NCBI GenBank assembly: GCA_020687485.1
Contig: JAJEQR010000009.1
Span: 44,378 to 108,377, forward strand
Source of the DNA: Hominifimenecus microfluidus
GTDB lineage: Bacteria > Bacillota > Clostridia > Lachnospirales > Lachnospiraceae
Reading direction: 5' to 3'
Length of the DNA stretch: 64,000 nt
Below the pieces are notes generated by a model. It searched no databases. It had not been told where the DNA came from and saw only the letters and a list, made by a program, of their open reading frames with translations. Positions within the stretch are counted from its first letter, which is position 1. The number at the start of each line of letters is the position of its first letter. A program made the translations under genes and the position numbers. Shown piece after piece: positions 26,317-35,995 of the stretch.

Positions 26317-28056
26317 ATGAGTCGGATTCCTGTCGCGTTACAGAAGAGGGTTCGCCTGGGCTTTGCGCTCTGCGCGCTGGCAGTGGTTGTGCTTCTGAGC
26401 CGGATGGGTTATCTGATGATCTTCCGGTCTTCCTATTACAGCACACTCGCGGAAGAACTGCATGAGAGGGAACGGGAGATCAAGGCGGCCCGCGGTCGTA
26501 TCTTTGATTCTGAAGGCCGCATCCTTGCGGATAACTGCACCGTATGTACAGTTTCTGTCATTCATAATCAACTGGAAGATCCAGAGACGGTGATTCAGAT
26601 ATTGTCGGAGGAGCTGTCCATGGACCCGGAGAAGATCCGGAGACTGACGGAGAAGTATACGTCCCGCGAGATTATAAAGACGAATGTGGATAAGGAGACT
26701 GGCGACCGGATTCGAGCCCGCCGTCTTCCTGGGGTAAAAGTGGATGAGGACTACCGGCGTTATTATCCTTTTCAGACGCTGGCTTCCCATGTGCTTGGCT
26801 TTACCGGGAGTGATAATCAGGGGATCATCGGCCTGGAGGTTATGTATGATTCTGTCCTGAAAGGAATCAACGGACGAATCCTGACGCAGACAGATGCCAG
26901 AGGCATGGAGCTGGATGCTGTGGCGGAGGAGCGCGTGGAGCCGCAGCCTGGGAACGACCTGGTACTGAGCCTGAATATTGACCTTCAGACGTATGCCGAA
27001 CAGGCGGCGAAGACTGTGATGGAAGAAAAACAGGCCCGGCAGGTTTCCGTAATTCTGATGAATCCGAAGACCGGGGAGATTCTTGCCATGGTCAGTGTCC
27101 CGGAGTTCGATTGCAACGATCCGTTCACACTGAATACGGAAGCAAATCCGGAGACGGAGGAGCAGAAGCAGGATCTGCTGAATGCAATGTGGAGAAATCC
27201 CTGTATCAACGATACCTATGAGCCGGGATCAACCTTTAAGATTATTACAATGGCCGCCGCCCTGGAAGAGGGCATCGTCTCGCTGGAGGATTCTTTCTAC
27301 TGTCCGGGCTACCGGGTCGTGGAGGATCGGCGGATTCGCTGTCACAAGGTAACCGGGCACGGAGCTGAGACATTTCTGCAGGGTGCGCTGAATTCCTGCA
27401 ATCCGGTGTTCATTGATGTCGGTCTACGACTCGGAGTGGATCGCTACTGTCAGTATTTTCGACAGTTCGGTCTCCTGGGGAAGACCGGAGTGGATCTTCC
27501 CGGAGAAGCTGGTACGATCATGCACGCGCAGACGGATATGGGAGAGGTGGAACTGGCAACGACTGCCTTCGGTCAATCCTTTCAGATTACGCCGCTGCAC
27601 CTGATTACGACAGCAGCCTCTCTGGTGAACGGCGGTCATCTGGTTACGCCTCATTTCGGTGTGCGTGTGCTGGATGCGGAGGGAAATCTGGTCAAAACCT
27701 TTACATATGACACAGAAAAGACTATAATTTCTGAAGACAGTAGCAGAACTCTGCGCTATATTCTGAAGCAGGTAGTCTCGGAAGGTACCGGAAAGAAAGC
27801 GGCCGTCGCCGGGTATTCGGTGGGAGGCAAGACGGCGACGTCTGAGAAACTTCCGCGCAGAACCGGAAGATATATTTCTTCGTTCCTGGGATTTGCCCCC
27901 GCGGATGATCCGCAGGTGATTGGTCTGATCACTATCGACGAGCCGGTAGGTGTTTATTACGGGGGGACCATTGCGGCCCCTGTAATGGCAGAGATTTTCG
28001 GGAATATCCTGCCATACCTGAATATACCGCAAGAGGAAAAACAGCAAATGGAGTAA
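26317..28056 (+). CDS. Class B penicillin-binding protein (SpoVD/FtsI type), copy 2
   Basis: 579-residue transpeptidase with one N-terminal membrane segment (about 15-33) and active-site motifs Ser305-x2-Lys308 (STFK) and Ser360-Cys-Asn362. The third motif reads Lys505-Thr-Ala507 (KTA) instead of KTG. It shares the ARGRIFDSEGRILA and GFTGSDNQGI blocks of the family. GGAGG precedes ATG 26317. I recall KTAT-containing forms among clostridial SpoVD proteins, so a role in spore cortex synthesis is plausible. KTA may alter beta-lactam binding (inference). It lies 64 bases after copy 1 and 6 bases before mraY. Confidence 0.9.
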   Translation: MSRIPVALQKRVRLGFALCALAVVVLLSRMGYLMIFRSSYYSTLAEELHEREREIKAARGRIFDSEGRILADNCTVCTVSVIHNQLEDPETVIQILSEELSMDPEKIRRLTEKYTSREIIKTNVDKETGDRIRARRLPGVKVDEDYRRYYPFQTLASHVLGFTGSDNQGIIGLEVMYDSVLKGINGRILTQTDARGMELDAVAEERVEPQPGNDLVLSLNIDLQTYAEQAAKTVMEEKQARQVSVILMNPKTGEILAMVSVPEFDCNDPFTLNTEANPETEEQKQDLLNAMWRNPCINDTYEPGSTFKIITMAAALEEGIVSLEDSFYCPGYRVVEDRRIRCHKVTGHGAETFLQGALNSCNPVFIDVGLRLGVDRYCQYFRQFGLLGKTGVDLPGEAGTIMHAQTDMGEVELATTAFGQSFQITPLHLITTAASLVNGGHLVTPHFGVRVLDAEGNLVKTFTYDTEKTIISEDSSRTLRYILKQVVSEGTGKKAAVAGYSVGGKTATSEKLPRRTGRYISSFLGFAPADDPQVIGLITIDEPVGVYYGGTIAAPVMAEIFGNILPYLNIPQEEKQQME

Positions 28057-28062
28057 AAAGAC

Positions 28063-29019
28063 ATGGACATGATAAAAGTTGTAATTACAGCAGTACTGAT
28101 CAGTTTCGGCATCAGCGCCGTTGCCTGCCCGGTTCTGATCCCTTTTCTGAAGAAGATTAAGTTCGGACAGCAGGTACGCGAGGATGGACCGCAGGCACAT
28201 CTGAAGAAGCAGGGAACGCCGACGATGGGCGGTATCGCATTTCTCTTCAGTGTGATACTGACGTCTCTTTTCTTTATGAAATCCTATCCGCAGATCATAC
28301 CGATTCTGTTCATGACGGTGGGATTTGGATTTGTCGGTTTCCTGGATGATTACATCAAGGTCGTGCGGAAGCACTCGGAAGGACTGAATCCGAAACAGAA
28401 GATGGCGGCACAGTTCGTGATCACAGCAATTTTCTGCTTCTATATGATGAAGTATTCCGGCGGCGGAACCGTGATTCATATTCCATTCCTTCATACGGAC
28501 TGGGATATGGGATGGCTGTACATCCCTATGGTATTCCTGGTGGTTCTCGGAACGGATAACGGCGTGAACTTTACCGATGGACTGGATGGTCTGTGTACCA
28601 GCGTCACAATCATTGTGGCTACCTTCTTTACGGTAGTAGCGATGACGACTGTAAGTGGAATTGTCCCGATTACCGGTGCCGTAGTAGGCGCGCTGCTGGG
28701 CTTTCTTCTGTTCAATGTATATCCGGCGCAGGTATTTATGGGCGATACCGGATCACTGGCGCTGGGCGGTTTTGTTGCATCGACTGCTCTTGTGCTGCAG
28801 AATCCGCTGATTATTCTGCTGATAGGTTTTATCTATCTGATCGAAGTGATCTCGGTTATGATTCAGGTCGTATATTTTAAGAAGACACATGGAAAGCGCT
28901 TCTTCCGAATGGCGCCGATCCATCATCATTTTGAACTGGGCGGCTGGTCAGAGACACGTGTCGTAGCCGTATTTACAACGGTTACGGCTCTGCTGTGCCT
29001 GATCGCGCTGCTTTCGTAA
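28063..29019 (+). CDS. mraY: Phospho-N-acetylmuramoyl-pentapeptide transferase MraY
   Basis: 318 residues, about ten membrane segments. Diagnostic motifs are KKQGTPTMGGI, the Asp pair in GFLDDYIKV, NFTDGLDGL, MGDTGSLALGG and the HHHFEL loop near the end. Forms lipid I from UDP-MurNAc-pentapeptide and undecaprenyl phosphate at the inner face of the membrane. GGAG lies 9 bases before ATG 28063, overlapping the end of the preceding gene. Confidence 0.97.
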   Translation: MDMIKVVITAVLISFGISAVACPVLIPFLKKIKFGQQVREDGPQAHLKKQGTPTMGGIAFLFSVILTSLFFMKSYPQIIPILFMTVGFGFVGFLDDYIKVVRKHSEGLNPKQKMAAQFVITAIFCFYMMKYSGGGTVIHIPFLHTDWDMGWLYIPMVFLVVLGTDNGVNFTDGLDGLCTSVTIIVATFFTVVAMTTVSGIVPITGAVVGALLGFLLFNVYPAQVFMGDTGSLALGGFVASTALVLQNPLIILLIGFIYLIEVISVMIQVVYFKKTHGKRFFRMAPIHHHFELGGWSETRVVAVFTTVTALLCLIALLS

Positions 29020-29065
29020 ATATTGTCAGAAAGGCATATTCATCTACAGAATGGAGGAACAAAGG

Positions 29066-30424
29066 ATGAATCAGAATCAGAAAGAAAAGGTTCTGGTGCT
29101 CGGCGCCGGAATCAGCGGTATCAACGCAGGAAAGCTTTTGACGGAGGTTGGCCGTCCGGTCATCCTGTACGATGGAAATAAAGAGAAGAATGAAGCGGAG
29201 CTTCGGGAGCAGCTGGGCAATCCCTCGGATCTTACGATTGTTCTGGGAGAGCTTACGGACGAGGTACTTGCACAGGCCGGTTTATGTGTGATCAGCCCCG
29301 GAATCCCAACGGATGCGGATTTTGTCATGCAGGTACGCACGGCAGGTATTCCTGTCTGGAGTGAGATCGAGCTGGCTTATCATTACGCAAAGGGACGTCT
29401 GATTGCCATTACAGGAACGAATGGTAAGACGACGACGACTGCCCTGACCGGTAAGATCTGCGCGGATTACGCAGAATCTGTATTTGTGGTTGGCAATATC
29501 GGCAATGCCTATACGAAAGAGGCGCTGAAGACGAAGGAAGAGAGCATTACGGTAGCGGAAGTGAGCAGCTTCCAGCTGGAAAATATCGTGAACTTTCATC
29601 CGCAGGTCAGTGCTGTGCTGAATATCACGCCGGATCATTTGAACCGCCATAAGACGATGGAGTGCTATACGAATGTAAAACTGAGCATCGCAAAGAATCA
29701 GTCGCCGGAGGATGTGGTGATCTTAAACTATGAGGATGACCGTCTGCGCGCGGCAGCGCCGGAGATGATGCCGAGGGTACTTTTCTTCAGCAGCGCCAGA
29801 GAGCTTCCCGAGGGCGCATACCTGAAGGGGGAGGAGATCTTCCTTGCGCTTGACGGTACCGTGACTCGTGTGTGCAGCATTCAGGATCTGAATCTGCTGG
29901 GCCGCCATAATTATGAGAATGTCATGGCAGCTGTCCTGATGGCTGTATCCATCGGGATTCCGATGGATTCGATCCGCCACAGTCTGAGTGAATTCCGGGC
30001 AGTGGAACACCGGATTGAGTTCGTGGAAGAAAAGAACGGTGTGGCTTACTACAACGATTCCAAGGGAACGAATGTGGACGCGGCGATCCAGGCGATTCGC
30101 GCGATGATCCGACCGACGGTGCTTCTTGGCGGCGGATACGACAAGGGCGCGGAGTTCGACGAGTGGATTCAGGCATTTGATGGCAAGGTGAAGCAGTTGA
30201 TTCTGATGGGAGCAACTGCGCGGCAGATTGCGGATACGGCGGCAAAGTACGGCGTGGAGAATATTGTATTTGTTGATAGTATGGAAGAGGCTGTACAGAC
30301 GGCAGCGAAGACAGCGGAGCCTGGAGATGCGGTTCTCCTGTCTCCGGCATGTGCCAGCTGGGGAATGTTCCCGAATTATGAAGTGCGAGGACGAGTCTTC
30401 AAGGAACTGGTTCATGCGTTATAG
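29066..30424 (+). CDS. murD: UDP-N-acetylmuramoylalanine--D-glutamate ligase MurD
   Basis: 452 residues. N-terminal nucleotide-sugar domain (VLVLGAGISGINAG), ATP site GTNGKTTTT near 118-126, LNITPDHLNRH, and YYNDSKGTN in the C-terminal domain. Adds D-Glu to UDP-MurNAc-L-Ala. ATG 29066 has GGAGGA at the right distance; the in-frame ATG 29051 lies upstream of that site and is rejected. Confidence 0.97.
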   Translation: MNQNQKEKVLVLGAGISGINAGKLLTEVGRPVILYDGNKEKNEAELREQLGNPSDLTIVLGELTDEVLAQAGLCVISPGIPTDADFVMQVRTAGIPVWSEIELAYHYAKGRLIAITGTNGKTTTTALTGKICADYAESVFVVGNIGNAYTKEALKTKEESITVAEVSSFQLENIVNFHPQVSAVLNITPDHLNRHKTMECYTNVKLSIAKNQSPEDVVILNYEDDRLRAAAPEMMPRVLFFSSARELPEGAYLKGEEIFLALDGTVTRVCSIQDLNLLGRHNYENVMAAVLMAVSIGIPMDSIRHSLSEFRAVEHRIEFVEEKNGVAYYNDSKGTNVDAAIQAIRAMIRPTVLLGGGYDKGAEFDEWIQAFDGKVKQLILMGATARQIADTAAKYGVENIVFVDSMEEAVQTAAKTAEPGDAVLLSPACASWGMFPNYEVRGRVFKELVHAL

Positions 30425-30452
30425 AAAGATGGGAAAGATGGTGGTGTGATCA

Positions 30453-31607
30453 ATGGCGAAACAGGCGGGGAGAAAGAGAGAAAAGCAGAAAAAATTCTAT
30501 GATTACACGCTTCTGTTTGTGATCATCTTTTTGTCGTGCTTCGGCCTGATCATGATCTACAGCACCAGTTATTATACGGCACAGCTGAAGCTGAATGATC
30601 CGTCCTACTATATGAGACGGCAGGCAAGTGTTCTGCTGCTCGGCTTTGTCGTCATGATTATCGTCTCAAAATTTGATTATCACAGGCTGATGAAGCTAGC
30701 TCCGCTGGGATATCTGATCTCTCTTGTGCTGATGGTGCTGGTTGACTTTACACCCTTCGGTATCGAGTATAACGGAAAGAAGCGCTGGTTCGGTATTGGC
30801 GGTCATTCCCTGTTTCAGCCGACCGAGCTGGTGAAGATTACAATTATTCTGATGATGGCTGCCTATATCGTAAAGTATCTAAAGGTGATCGACCGGCGGA
30901 AAACCATTATCTGGATGCTCTTGCTTACAGTTCCTCTGATCGGCCTGGTAGCCAAGAACAATCTGAGTTCCGGTATCATTATCGCCGGAATCGTTTTTGT
31001 GATGTATTTTGTGGCGAGTAAGAGAAAGACAAACTTTGTTGTACTCATACTCCTTGGCGCTGCTGTTGTGGTGGCGGCGATCGTGATCGGTCCAATGCTG
31101 GTGAAGATGGGGGTGTTGCAGGCGTATCAGTTGAATCGGATTATGGTATGGCAGAGCCCGGAAGCTTATGCGTCCGATGGCGGTTTCCAGGTGCTGCAGG
31201 GACTTTACGCGATTGGTTCCGGCGGAATCTTCGGCAAGGGCTTGGGCAACAGCATTCAGAAGCTTGGCTTTGTGCCGGAGGCGCAGAATGATATGATTTT
31301 CGCTATCATCTGTGAAGAACTGGGACTGTTCGGGGCGGCCTGCCTGATTTTGTTGTTCCTGTTCATGCTGTACCGATTCCTGGTGATTGCGAATAATGCG
31401 CCGGATTTGATGGGATCCTTGATTGTAATCGGTGCAATGTCGCATATTGCAATTCAGGTGATTCTGAATATCGCGGTAGTAACGAATACGATCCCGAATA
31501 CCGGTATTACGCTCCCGTTTATCAGCTACGGAGGTACATCACTATTGTTCCTGATGCTGGAGATGGGACTTGTCCTAAGCGTATCGAACCGGATTACATT
31601 GGAATAA
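30453..31607 (+). CDS. ftsW: SEDS-family glycosyltransferase FtsW/SpoVE
   Basis: 384 residues with about ten membrane segments. SEDS signatures include IMIYSTSYY, GIGGHSLFQPTELVKI, PNTGITLPFISYGGTSLL and a large extracytoplasmic loop. Polymerises lipid II at the septum with a class B penicillin-binding protein; in spore formers the paralogue SpoVE does this for the cortex, and the two cannot be separated by sequence here. Basic Lys/Arg-rich N-terminus. Lies 28 bases after murD. Confidence 0.93.
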   Translation: MAKQAGRKREKQKKFYDYTLLFVIIFLSCFGLIMIYSTSYYTAQLKLNDPSYYMRRQASVLLLGFVVMIIVSKFDYHRLMKLAPLGYLISLVLMVLVDFTPFGIEYNGKKRWFGIGGHSLFQPTELVKITIILMMAAYIVKYLKVIDRRKTIIWMLLLTVPLIGLVAKNNLSSGIIIAGIVFVMYFVASKRKTNFVVLILLGAAVVVAAIVIGPMLVKMGVLQAYQLNRIMVWQSPEAYASDGGFQVLQGLYAIGSGGIFGKGLGNSIQKLGFVPEAQNDMIFAIICEELGLFGAACLILLFLFMLYRFLVIANNAPDLMGSLIVIGAMSHIAIQVILNIAVVTNTIPNTGITLPFISYGGTSLLFLMLEMGLVLSVSNRITLE

Positions 31608-31674
31608 TCCGTGAAGTAATCCCATCAGGGGATCACTTTTCAGATGGATTTATAGTAACATTTCCCTTCTTCCA

Positions 31675-31711
31675 ACATAGGATAAGATAAGATCCTGTGT
31701 CAGAGGAGGGG
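31675..31711 (+). promoter_or_regulatory. Hairpin directly ahead of the murA ribosome site
   Basis: ACATAGGAT (31675-31683) pairs with ATCCTGTGT (31692-31700), one G-U pair, 8-base loop. AGAGGAGGGG follows at 31702-31711 and the TTG start at 31717. It may protect the messenger or tune initiation; it has no U run and is not a terminator. Confidence 0.35.
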
Positions 31712-31716
31712 ATTTT

Positions 31717-33030
31717 TTGTCCCGGATATGGGTAAAGGGAGGACGGAGACTGCAGGGAGAAGTCACTGTACAGGGATCAAAGAACGCAGTGCTGCCGATT
31801 CTTTCTGCGGCAGTTCTGAATCCGGGGATTACGGAACTGGAAGGTGTTCCGGATATCGCGGATGTACGGGTCGGAATCGAAATTCTCCGCAGCCTGGGAG
31901 CAGAGATAGAATGGCAGGGTCACAGGCTGTCCATTGACGGAAGAGGGATAAGGCCGGAGCCGGTTCCCGAAGAACTGGGAGAGCGCATGCGCTCTTCTGT
32001 TTTATTTTTAGGGCCTCTTCTGGCGCGCTTCGGGGAAGCGTCGGTGTGCCGGCCCGGCGGGTGCGCAATCGGCAAGCGTCCAGTGGATCTTCATCTGGAG
32101 GGACTCCGGCAGCTGGGAGCAAAGTTTGATCTGTCGGAAGAACGAATTCACGGGAGAGCGGCGGAGCTGAAAACGGTACAGATCCGGCTGCGCCTCCCCA
32201 GCGTCGGAGCGACGCAGCAGCTTGTGATGGCAGCCTGCGGCGTGACCGGGATGGTTACGCTGAGTGGATGTGCCAGAGAACCGGAAGTGGAAGCTCTTTG
32301 CTGCTTCCTGGAAGCGGTGGGGGTGGCGCAGATCCGTGGCGCAGGGACTTCAAGAATTCGCATCTTAGGAGGCGGATGCTGTCGGTCGACACGTTTCTTC
32401 GTCCCAGGAGACCGGATTGCAGCCGGAACGTATCTGGCTGCAGCAGCCGGAACCGGGGGAACTCTCAACGTGCAGGGAATCTCCCCCTGGCAGTTGAAGC
32501 GGACGCTGCAGTTGTTTCGCCGGATGGGATGCCGGATTCAGACCGGGGAGGATTTTATTCGGATATCCGGACGGGCGCGGGAAGCGGTTCCGTATCTTGC
32601 GACCGCTCCGTATCCTGGCTTTCCCACGGATATGCAGTCAGCATTTCTGACGCTCGCGGCAGCAGCGGAGGGAAAATCTGTACTGGAGGAGACGATTTTC
32701 GAGTCGAGGCTTTCTCTGGCGGAGGAGCTGAACCGGATGGGAGCAGGAATCCTTGTCTGCGGTCGGAGGGCGGAGATCCCCGGGGGAGCGCGTCTTCACG
32801 GGGCGTCCGTACGCGGGAGCGATCTGCGGAGCACATCCGCGCTGGCTCGGGCCGCTCTGATGGCGGAGGGAGAGAGCCGGGTGGAAGGCTGGGAGCATGC
32901 AGAACGAGGTTATGAGAGCTTTACGGAGATATTGTCGGAACTGGGAGGAATGATCCGGAAGGAGACAGAAAAAGAAGAAAATAGCAAGGTATTGAAAAAC
33001 GAAACGGAAGAACCAAAGGTTCTCTTATAG
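31717..33030 (+). CDS. murA: UDP-N-acetylglucosamine 1-carboxyvinyltransferase MurA
   Basis: 437 residues. Opens IWVKGGRRLQGEVTVQGSKNAVLP; the catalytic Cys116 sits in PGGCAIGKRPVDLH, so fosfomycin sensitivity is expected. FPTDMQSAF and the C-terminal ELGG-type end are present. First committed step of peptidoglycan synthesis. TTG 31717 is well placed after AGAGGAGGGG. The gene is richer in Arg, Gly and GC than neighbours and ends in a Glu/Lys-rich tail. It stands where murG is often found; murG, murC, murB and ftsA are not in this window. Confidence 0.94.
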   Translation: MSRIWVKGGRRLQGEVTVQGSKNAVLPILSAAVLNPGITELEGVPDIADVRVGIEILRSLGAEIEWQGHRLSIDGRGIRPEPVPEELGERMRSSVLFLGPLLARFGEASVCRPGGCAIGKRPVDLHLEGLRQLGAKFDLSEERIHGRAAELKTVQIRLRLPSVGATQQLVMAACGVTGMVTLSGCAREPEVEALCCFLEAVGVAQIRGAGTSRIRILGGGCCRSTRFFVPGDRIAAGTYLAAAAGTGGTLNVQGISPWQLKRTLQLFRRMGCRIQTGEDFIRISGRAREAVPYLATAPYPGFPTDMQSAFLTLAAAAEGKSVLEETIFESRLSLAEELNRMGAGILVCGRRAEIPGGARLHGASVRGSDLRSTSALARAALMAEGESRVEGWEHAERGYESFTEILSELGGMIRKETEKEENSKVLKNETEEPKVLL

Positions 33031-33093
33031 AAAAACATATATAAATATACAATAATGCTATTGAGATGGCATGAAAAATGCTTGGAAATACAG

Positions 33094-33122
33094 TTGAAAA
33101 ATCAAAAAAACTTTATTATAAT
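33094..33122 (+). promoter_or_regulatory. Promoter of the B12-mutase gene
   Basis: TTGAAA (33094-33099), 17-base spacer, TATAAT (33117-33122). A hairpin GATCGCC-TGAA-GGTGATC (33129-33146) begins at about the transcription start. No cobalamin-riboswitch signature was seen in the leader. Confidence 0.75.
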
Positions 33123-33181
33123 AAGAAAGATCGCCTGAAGGTGATCGGAGGATAAAGAAGAAAAGGCAGAAGAGCATAATT

Positions 33182-35029
33182 ATGCAGGAAAACACAAAGA
33201 GAATTATAAAAGAAGATATTGAGGCAATCCGCGCCTACTCCGAGATCTTCGGCGTGGAGATGCCGGATCTGGATGAGAACGGAGAAGTCGTTGGACTTCC
33301 GGCTCCTTATCCGAGAGAAGTGGCCGGTGTTGTGCGCAGCGGTTATCGTGTGTATGAGCTGGCGAAGCTGGCAGAGGAACGGGGCATGCCGATCCAGAAT
33401 CCAATCCTGGGGCGCAATAATCCGGAAGAACATCTGCGGGAATCCATGAACATGTATTCCTATGCGGAGAAACTGGGTGAAACGGTATTGCATTTCGTAC
33501 ATTCCGAGGCAACCCGTCATCTGGATCCGCTGAAAGCGAGAGAGCTGATTGAGCAGTCCAGAGGCAAGGGCGGCGTTACTCCGCAGGGCGAGAGAGATTT
33601 TGTACAGCAGGGAGGCGGCTCCCGTCATCCGATCCGTATCAATGCGACCGGCGATATGCCGCACATCTCGATACTGAACGCTTTGATTGCAGGCTTTGAT
33701 ATGACAGATGTAGGTCCTGTCATTCACTGTCATTTCGGCGGCCGCGGCATTCAGGATTACCGCACGAAGCTGGTGAACGGCTTCAAAGCGCTGCAGATCT
33801 GCGCAGAGAACAACATCTATGTTCAGCTGGATTCTCAGAAGCATGTAAATAATATCGGCGGAACTCCCGGTATGGGACTGGCGATGGTACTTCTGGCGGA
33901 GGGCATGGCGCATCTGGCCGGCCTTCCCTGGGAGCTCTCCGCGATTCAGATCAATATCGGCGGCAATAACCTGTTCGCGGATCAGGCGGTGATGCGTGCG
34001 TTCCGTCAAGTGATGCAGAGTAAGGCTCTGGTTGTTGTACCGGAGACCTTCCAGAACCCTCCGGGGAATCTGGTTGCAGAGGCGGCGCATTTTGCCCGCA
34101 TGGCGGTGAGTGCCAAGATCGGCGGCGCGAATTTCTACCGTCCGAAGGCAGCGGAATCTGTTGGTATTCCTACCGGTGAGTCTATGGGACAGGCGATCTG
34201 GGGGACTTATGACGTATTCTCCCATACCGTGAATATCAAGCTGAATGATCCGGAGATCGACAAGCGCCAACAGGAGATTGTCGATGAAGCCATGGCGGTT
34301 CTGGAGGCGGCGCTTAACCGGAAAAACCTGGAGCCGGAGGATATTACAGACGCATTCTGGGAGAGTTTTACCATCGAAGAACTGATTGACCGCATCTTCC
34401 ATGCGGGTCGGGCAGGTATTTTGGACTGTCAGAGAGCCGGTGGCTGGGATCTGAAGCGTCATGTGAAGATTCATAGAGATAAGGACGGCTATGTGCGCTA
34501 TATTAAGGGGTACACTCCTCTGGGCGTGGATGAGTCACGTTTGACGGTGACAGATGAAGATGTAAAGGTCGTCATTGAGAAAGCGCCGACGAAGCCGCAG
34601 AAGATCGTTCTCGCAACGGTGGGAGCGGACGCGCATGTGAACGGCATCAATGTCATACGGGAAGCTTTTATGGAAGCGGGATATGAGATTATCTTCCTGC
34701 GCGGCATGAATCTTCCGGAGACCGTTGCTGAGGTTGCGGCGGAGGCCGGTGCGGATGCGATCGGCGTCAGCAACCTGCTGGGTCTGGGTCAAACCCTCTT
34801 CCCGCGTGTCGGGCAGCGCCTGCAGGAATTGGGACTTCGTGACCGCATGGTTGTCTGGGCCGGCGGCCGGATTGCGGAGAAGGAAGAGGAACAGAAGATG
34901 TTCCACGACCGGATTGCGAAGGAAGGTGTTGGATTCCTCGGCGTGGATGCTTTCTTCGGACCGAGCAGTACGCCGGAGCAGTGCGTGAGGGAGATTGAAC
35001 GCCTTCTCGGAGAAAAGGCAGGAGTATAG
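33182..35029 (+). CDS. Coenzyme-B12-dependent mutase-like protein with C-terminal cobalamin domain
   Basis: 615 residues. The N-terminal part (about 1-430) resembles the TIM-barrel large subunit of methylaspartate mutase-type enzymes ([43 protein letters not shown]). The C-terminal part (about 470-610) is a Rossmann cobalamin-binding domain with the base-off motif Asp483-Ala-His485-Val-Asn-Gly488, then GVSNLLGLG and VWAGGRI. Glutamate mutase normally has these as two subunits; here they are fused. The substrate is unknown. It has its own strong promoter and a terminator after it, but adjoins PNP and a nucleoside-type deaminase that could recycle 5'-deoxyadenosine. The ribosome site (GAAGAG) is weak. 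Confidence 0.8.
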   Translation: MQENTKRIIKEDIEAIRAYSEIFGVEMPDLDENGEVVGLPAPYPREVAGVVRSGYRVYELAKLAEERGMPIQNPILGRNNPEEHLRESMNMYSYAEKLGETVLHFVHSEATRHLDPLKARELIEQSRGKGGVTPQGERDFVQQGGGSRHPIRINATGDMPHISILNALIAGFDMTDVGPVIHCHFGGRGIQDYRTKLVNGFKALQICAENNIYVQLDSQKHVNNIGGTPGMGLAMVLLAEGMAHLAGLPWELSAIQINIGGNNLFADQAVMRAFRQVMQSKALVVVPETFQNPPGNLVAEAAHFARMAVSAKIGGANFYRPKAAESVGIPTGESMGQAIWGTYDVFSHTVNIKLNDPEIDKRQQEIVDEAMAVLEAALNRKNLEPEDITDAFWESFTIEELIDRIFHAGRAGILDCQRAGGWDLKRHVKIHRDKDGYVRYIKGYTPLGVDESRLTVTDEDVKVVIEKAPTKPQKIVLATVGADAHVNGINVIREAFMEAGYEIIFLRGMNLPETVAEVAAEAGADAIGVSNLLGLGQTLFPRVGQRLQELGLRDRMVVWAGGRIAEKEEEQKMFHDRIAKEGVGFLGVDAFFGPSSTPEQCVREIERLLGEKAGV

Positions 35030-35034
35030 AGCGG

Positions 35035-35071
35035 AAAAAGCGGTGTGGCTGTATGGGTCATGCCGCTTTTT
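35035..35071. terminator. Terminator after the B12-mutase gene
   Basis: AAAAAGCGG (35035-35043) pairs with CCGCTTTTT (35063-35071) around a 19-base loop, just after the stop codon. The A/T arms make it usable in both directions. Confidence 0.75.
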
Positions 35072-35151
35072 CGGGGGAATCCCCCTTTATTTTCCGGGCA
35101 TTTCATGTTAAGATAATGCCATCAGGAAGAAAATGAACAGGAGGTAGTGCG

Positions 35152-35973
35152 ATGACCCCTCAGTATGAACGTTTGCAGAAATGCTACGAGATTTATAAAG
35201 AGAAGATTCATTTTGAACCGAGAGTGGCGTTGGTTCTCGGCTCCGGGCTTGGCGATTACGCAGATCAGATCGATACGAGAGCTGTCCTGGAATACAGAGA
35301 GATTCCTGGCTTCCCGATATCTACCGTGCCGGGACACAAGGGGCGCTTCGTTTTCGGCTATGTGGATACAGTGCCGGTTGTGATCATGCAGGGCCGCGTG
35401 CATTATTATGAAGGCTATGATATGGAGGATGTGGTGCTGCCGATTCGCCTGATGGGGCAGATGGGCGCTCAGATTCTCTTCCTTACAAATGCAGCGGGCG
35501 GAGCGAATTATTATTTTCAGGCCGGCGATTTTATGCTGATCGAGGATCAGATTGCGACTATGGTTCCCTCTCCTCTGCGCGGAGCGAATATTGAAGAGCT
35601 GGGGCTCCGCTTTCCGGATATGAGTCATATCTATGACGAAGACCTGAAGAAACTCATCCGTATGACTGCGGCAGAGCTTCAGATTCCGCTGAAGGCCGGT
35701 GTATATATGCAGAATCCGGGGCCGAACTTTGAGTCGCCGGCGGAGGTGCGTATGTGCCGGATTCTGGGCGCGGATGCGGTCGGGATGAGCACGGCCTGTG
35801 AAGCGATTGCTGCGAACCATATGGGGATGAAGGTCTGCGGAATCTCCTGTATCTCCAATGCGGCAGCCGGGATGACACCGAACCCTCTCACGCATGAGGA
35901 AGTGCAGGAGACAGCGAACCGTGTGGCACCGATGTTCAAGAAGCTGATTACCGCCTCTGTGGCGAAGATGTAA
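35152..35973 (+). CDS. Purine-nucleoside phosphorylase
   Basis: 273 residues of the trimeric PNP/MTAP family: VLGSGLGDYAD (phosphate loop), GHKGRFVFG, QGRVHYYEGYD, TNAAGG, QNPGPNFESPAEVR and SNAAAGM. Splits purine nucleosides with phosphate to base and ribose-1-phosphate. AGGAGG lies 7 bases before ATG 35152. It sits between the B12-mutase and the amidohydrolase, 22 bases before the latter, suggesting a nucleoside salvage pair. Confidence 0.94.
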   Translation: MTPQYERLQKCYEIYKEKIHFEPRVALVLGSGLGDYADQIDTRAVLEYREIPGFPISTVPGHKGRFVFGYVDTVPVVIMQGRVHYYEGYDMEDVVLPIRLMGQMGAQILFLTNAAGGANYYFQAGDFMLIEDQIATMVPSPLRGANIEELGLRFPDMSHIYDEDLKKLIRMTAAELQIPLKAGVYMQNPGPNFESPAEVRMCRILGADAVGMSTACEAIAANHMGMKVCGISCISNAAAGMTPNPLTHEEVQETANRVAPMFKKLITASVAKM

Positions 35974-35995
35974 GCGCTGGAATCGGAGGACTTAT

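Noticed and set aside
27424..28494. A 356-codon open frame on the minus strand, and similar frames at 33116-34474 and 59589-60971
   Set aside because: All are antisense to well-supported genes (penicillin-binding protein/mraY, B12 mutase, glycyl radical enzyme) and lack coding character.
33031..33181. Cobalamin riboswitch before the B12-mutase gene
   Set aside because: The leader after the promoter is only about 50 bases, with one small hairpin and no B12-box-like sequence.
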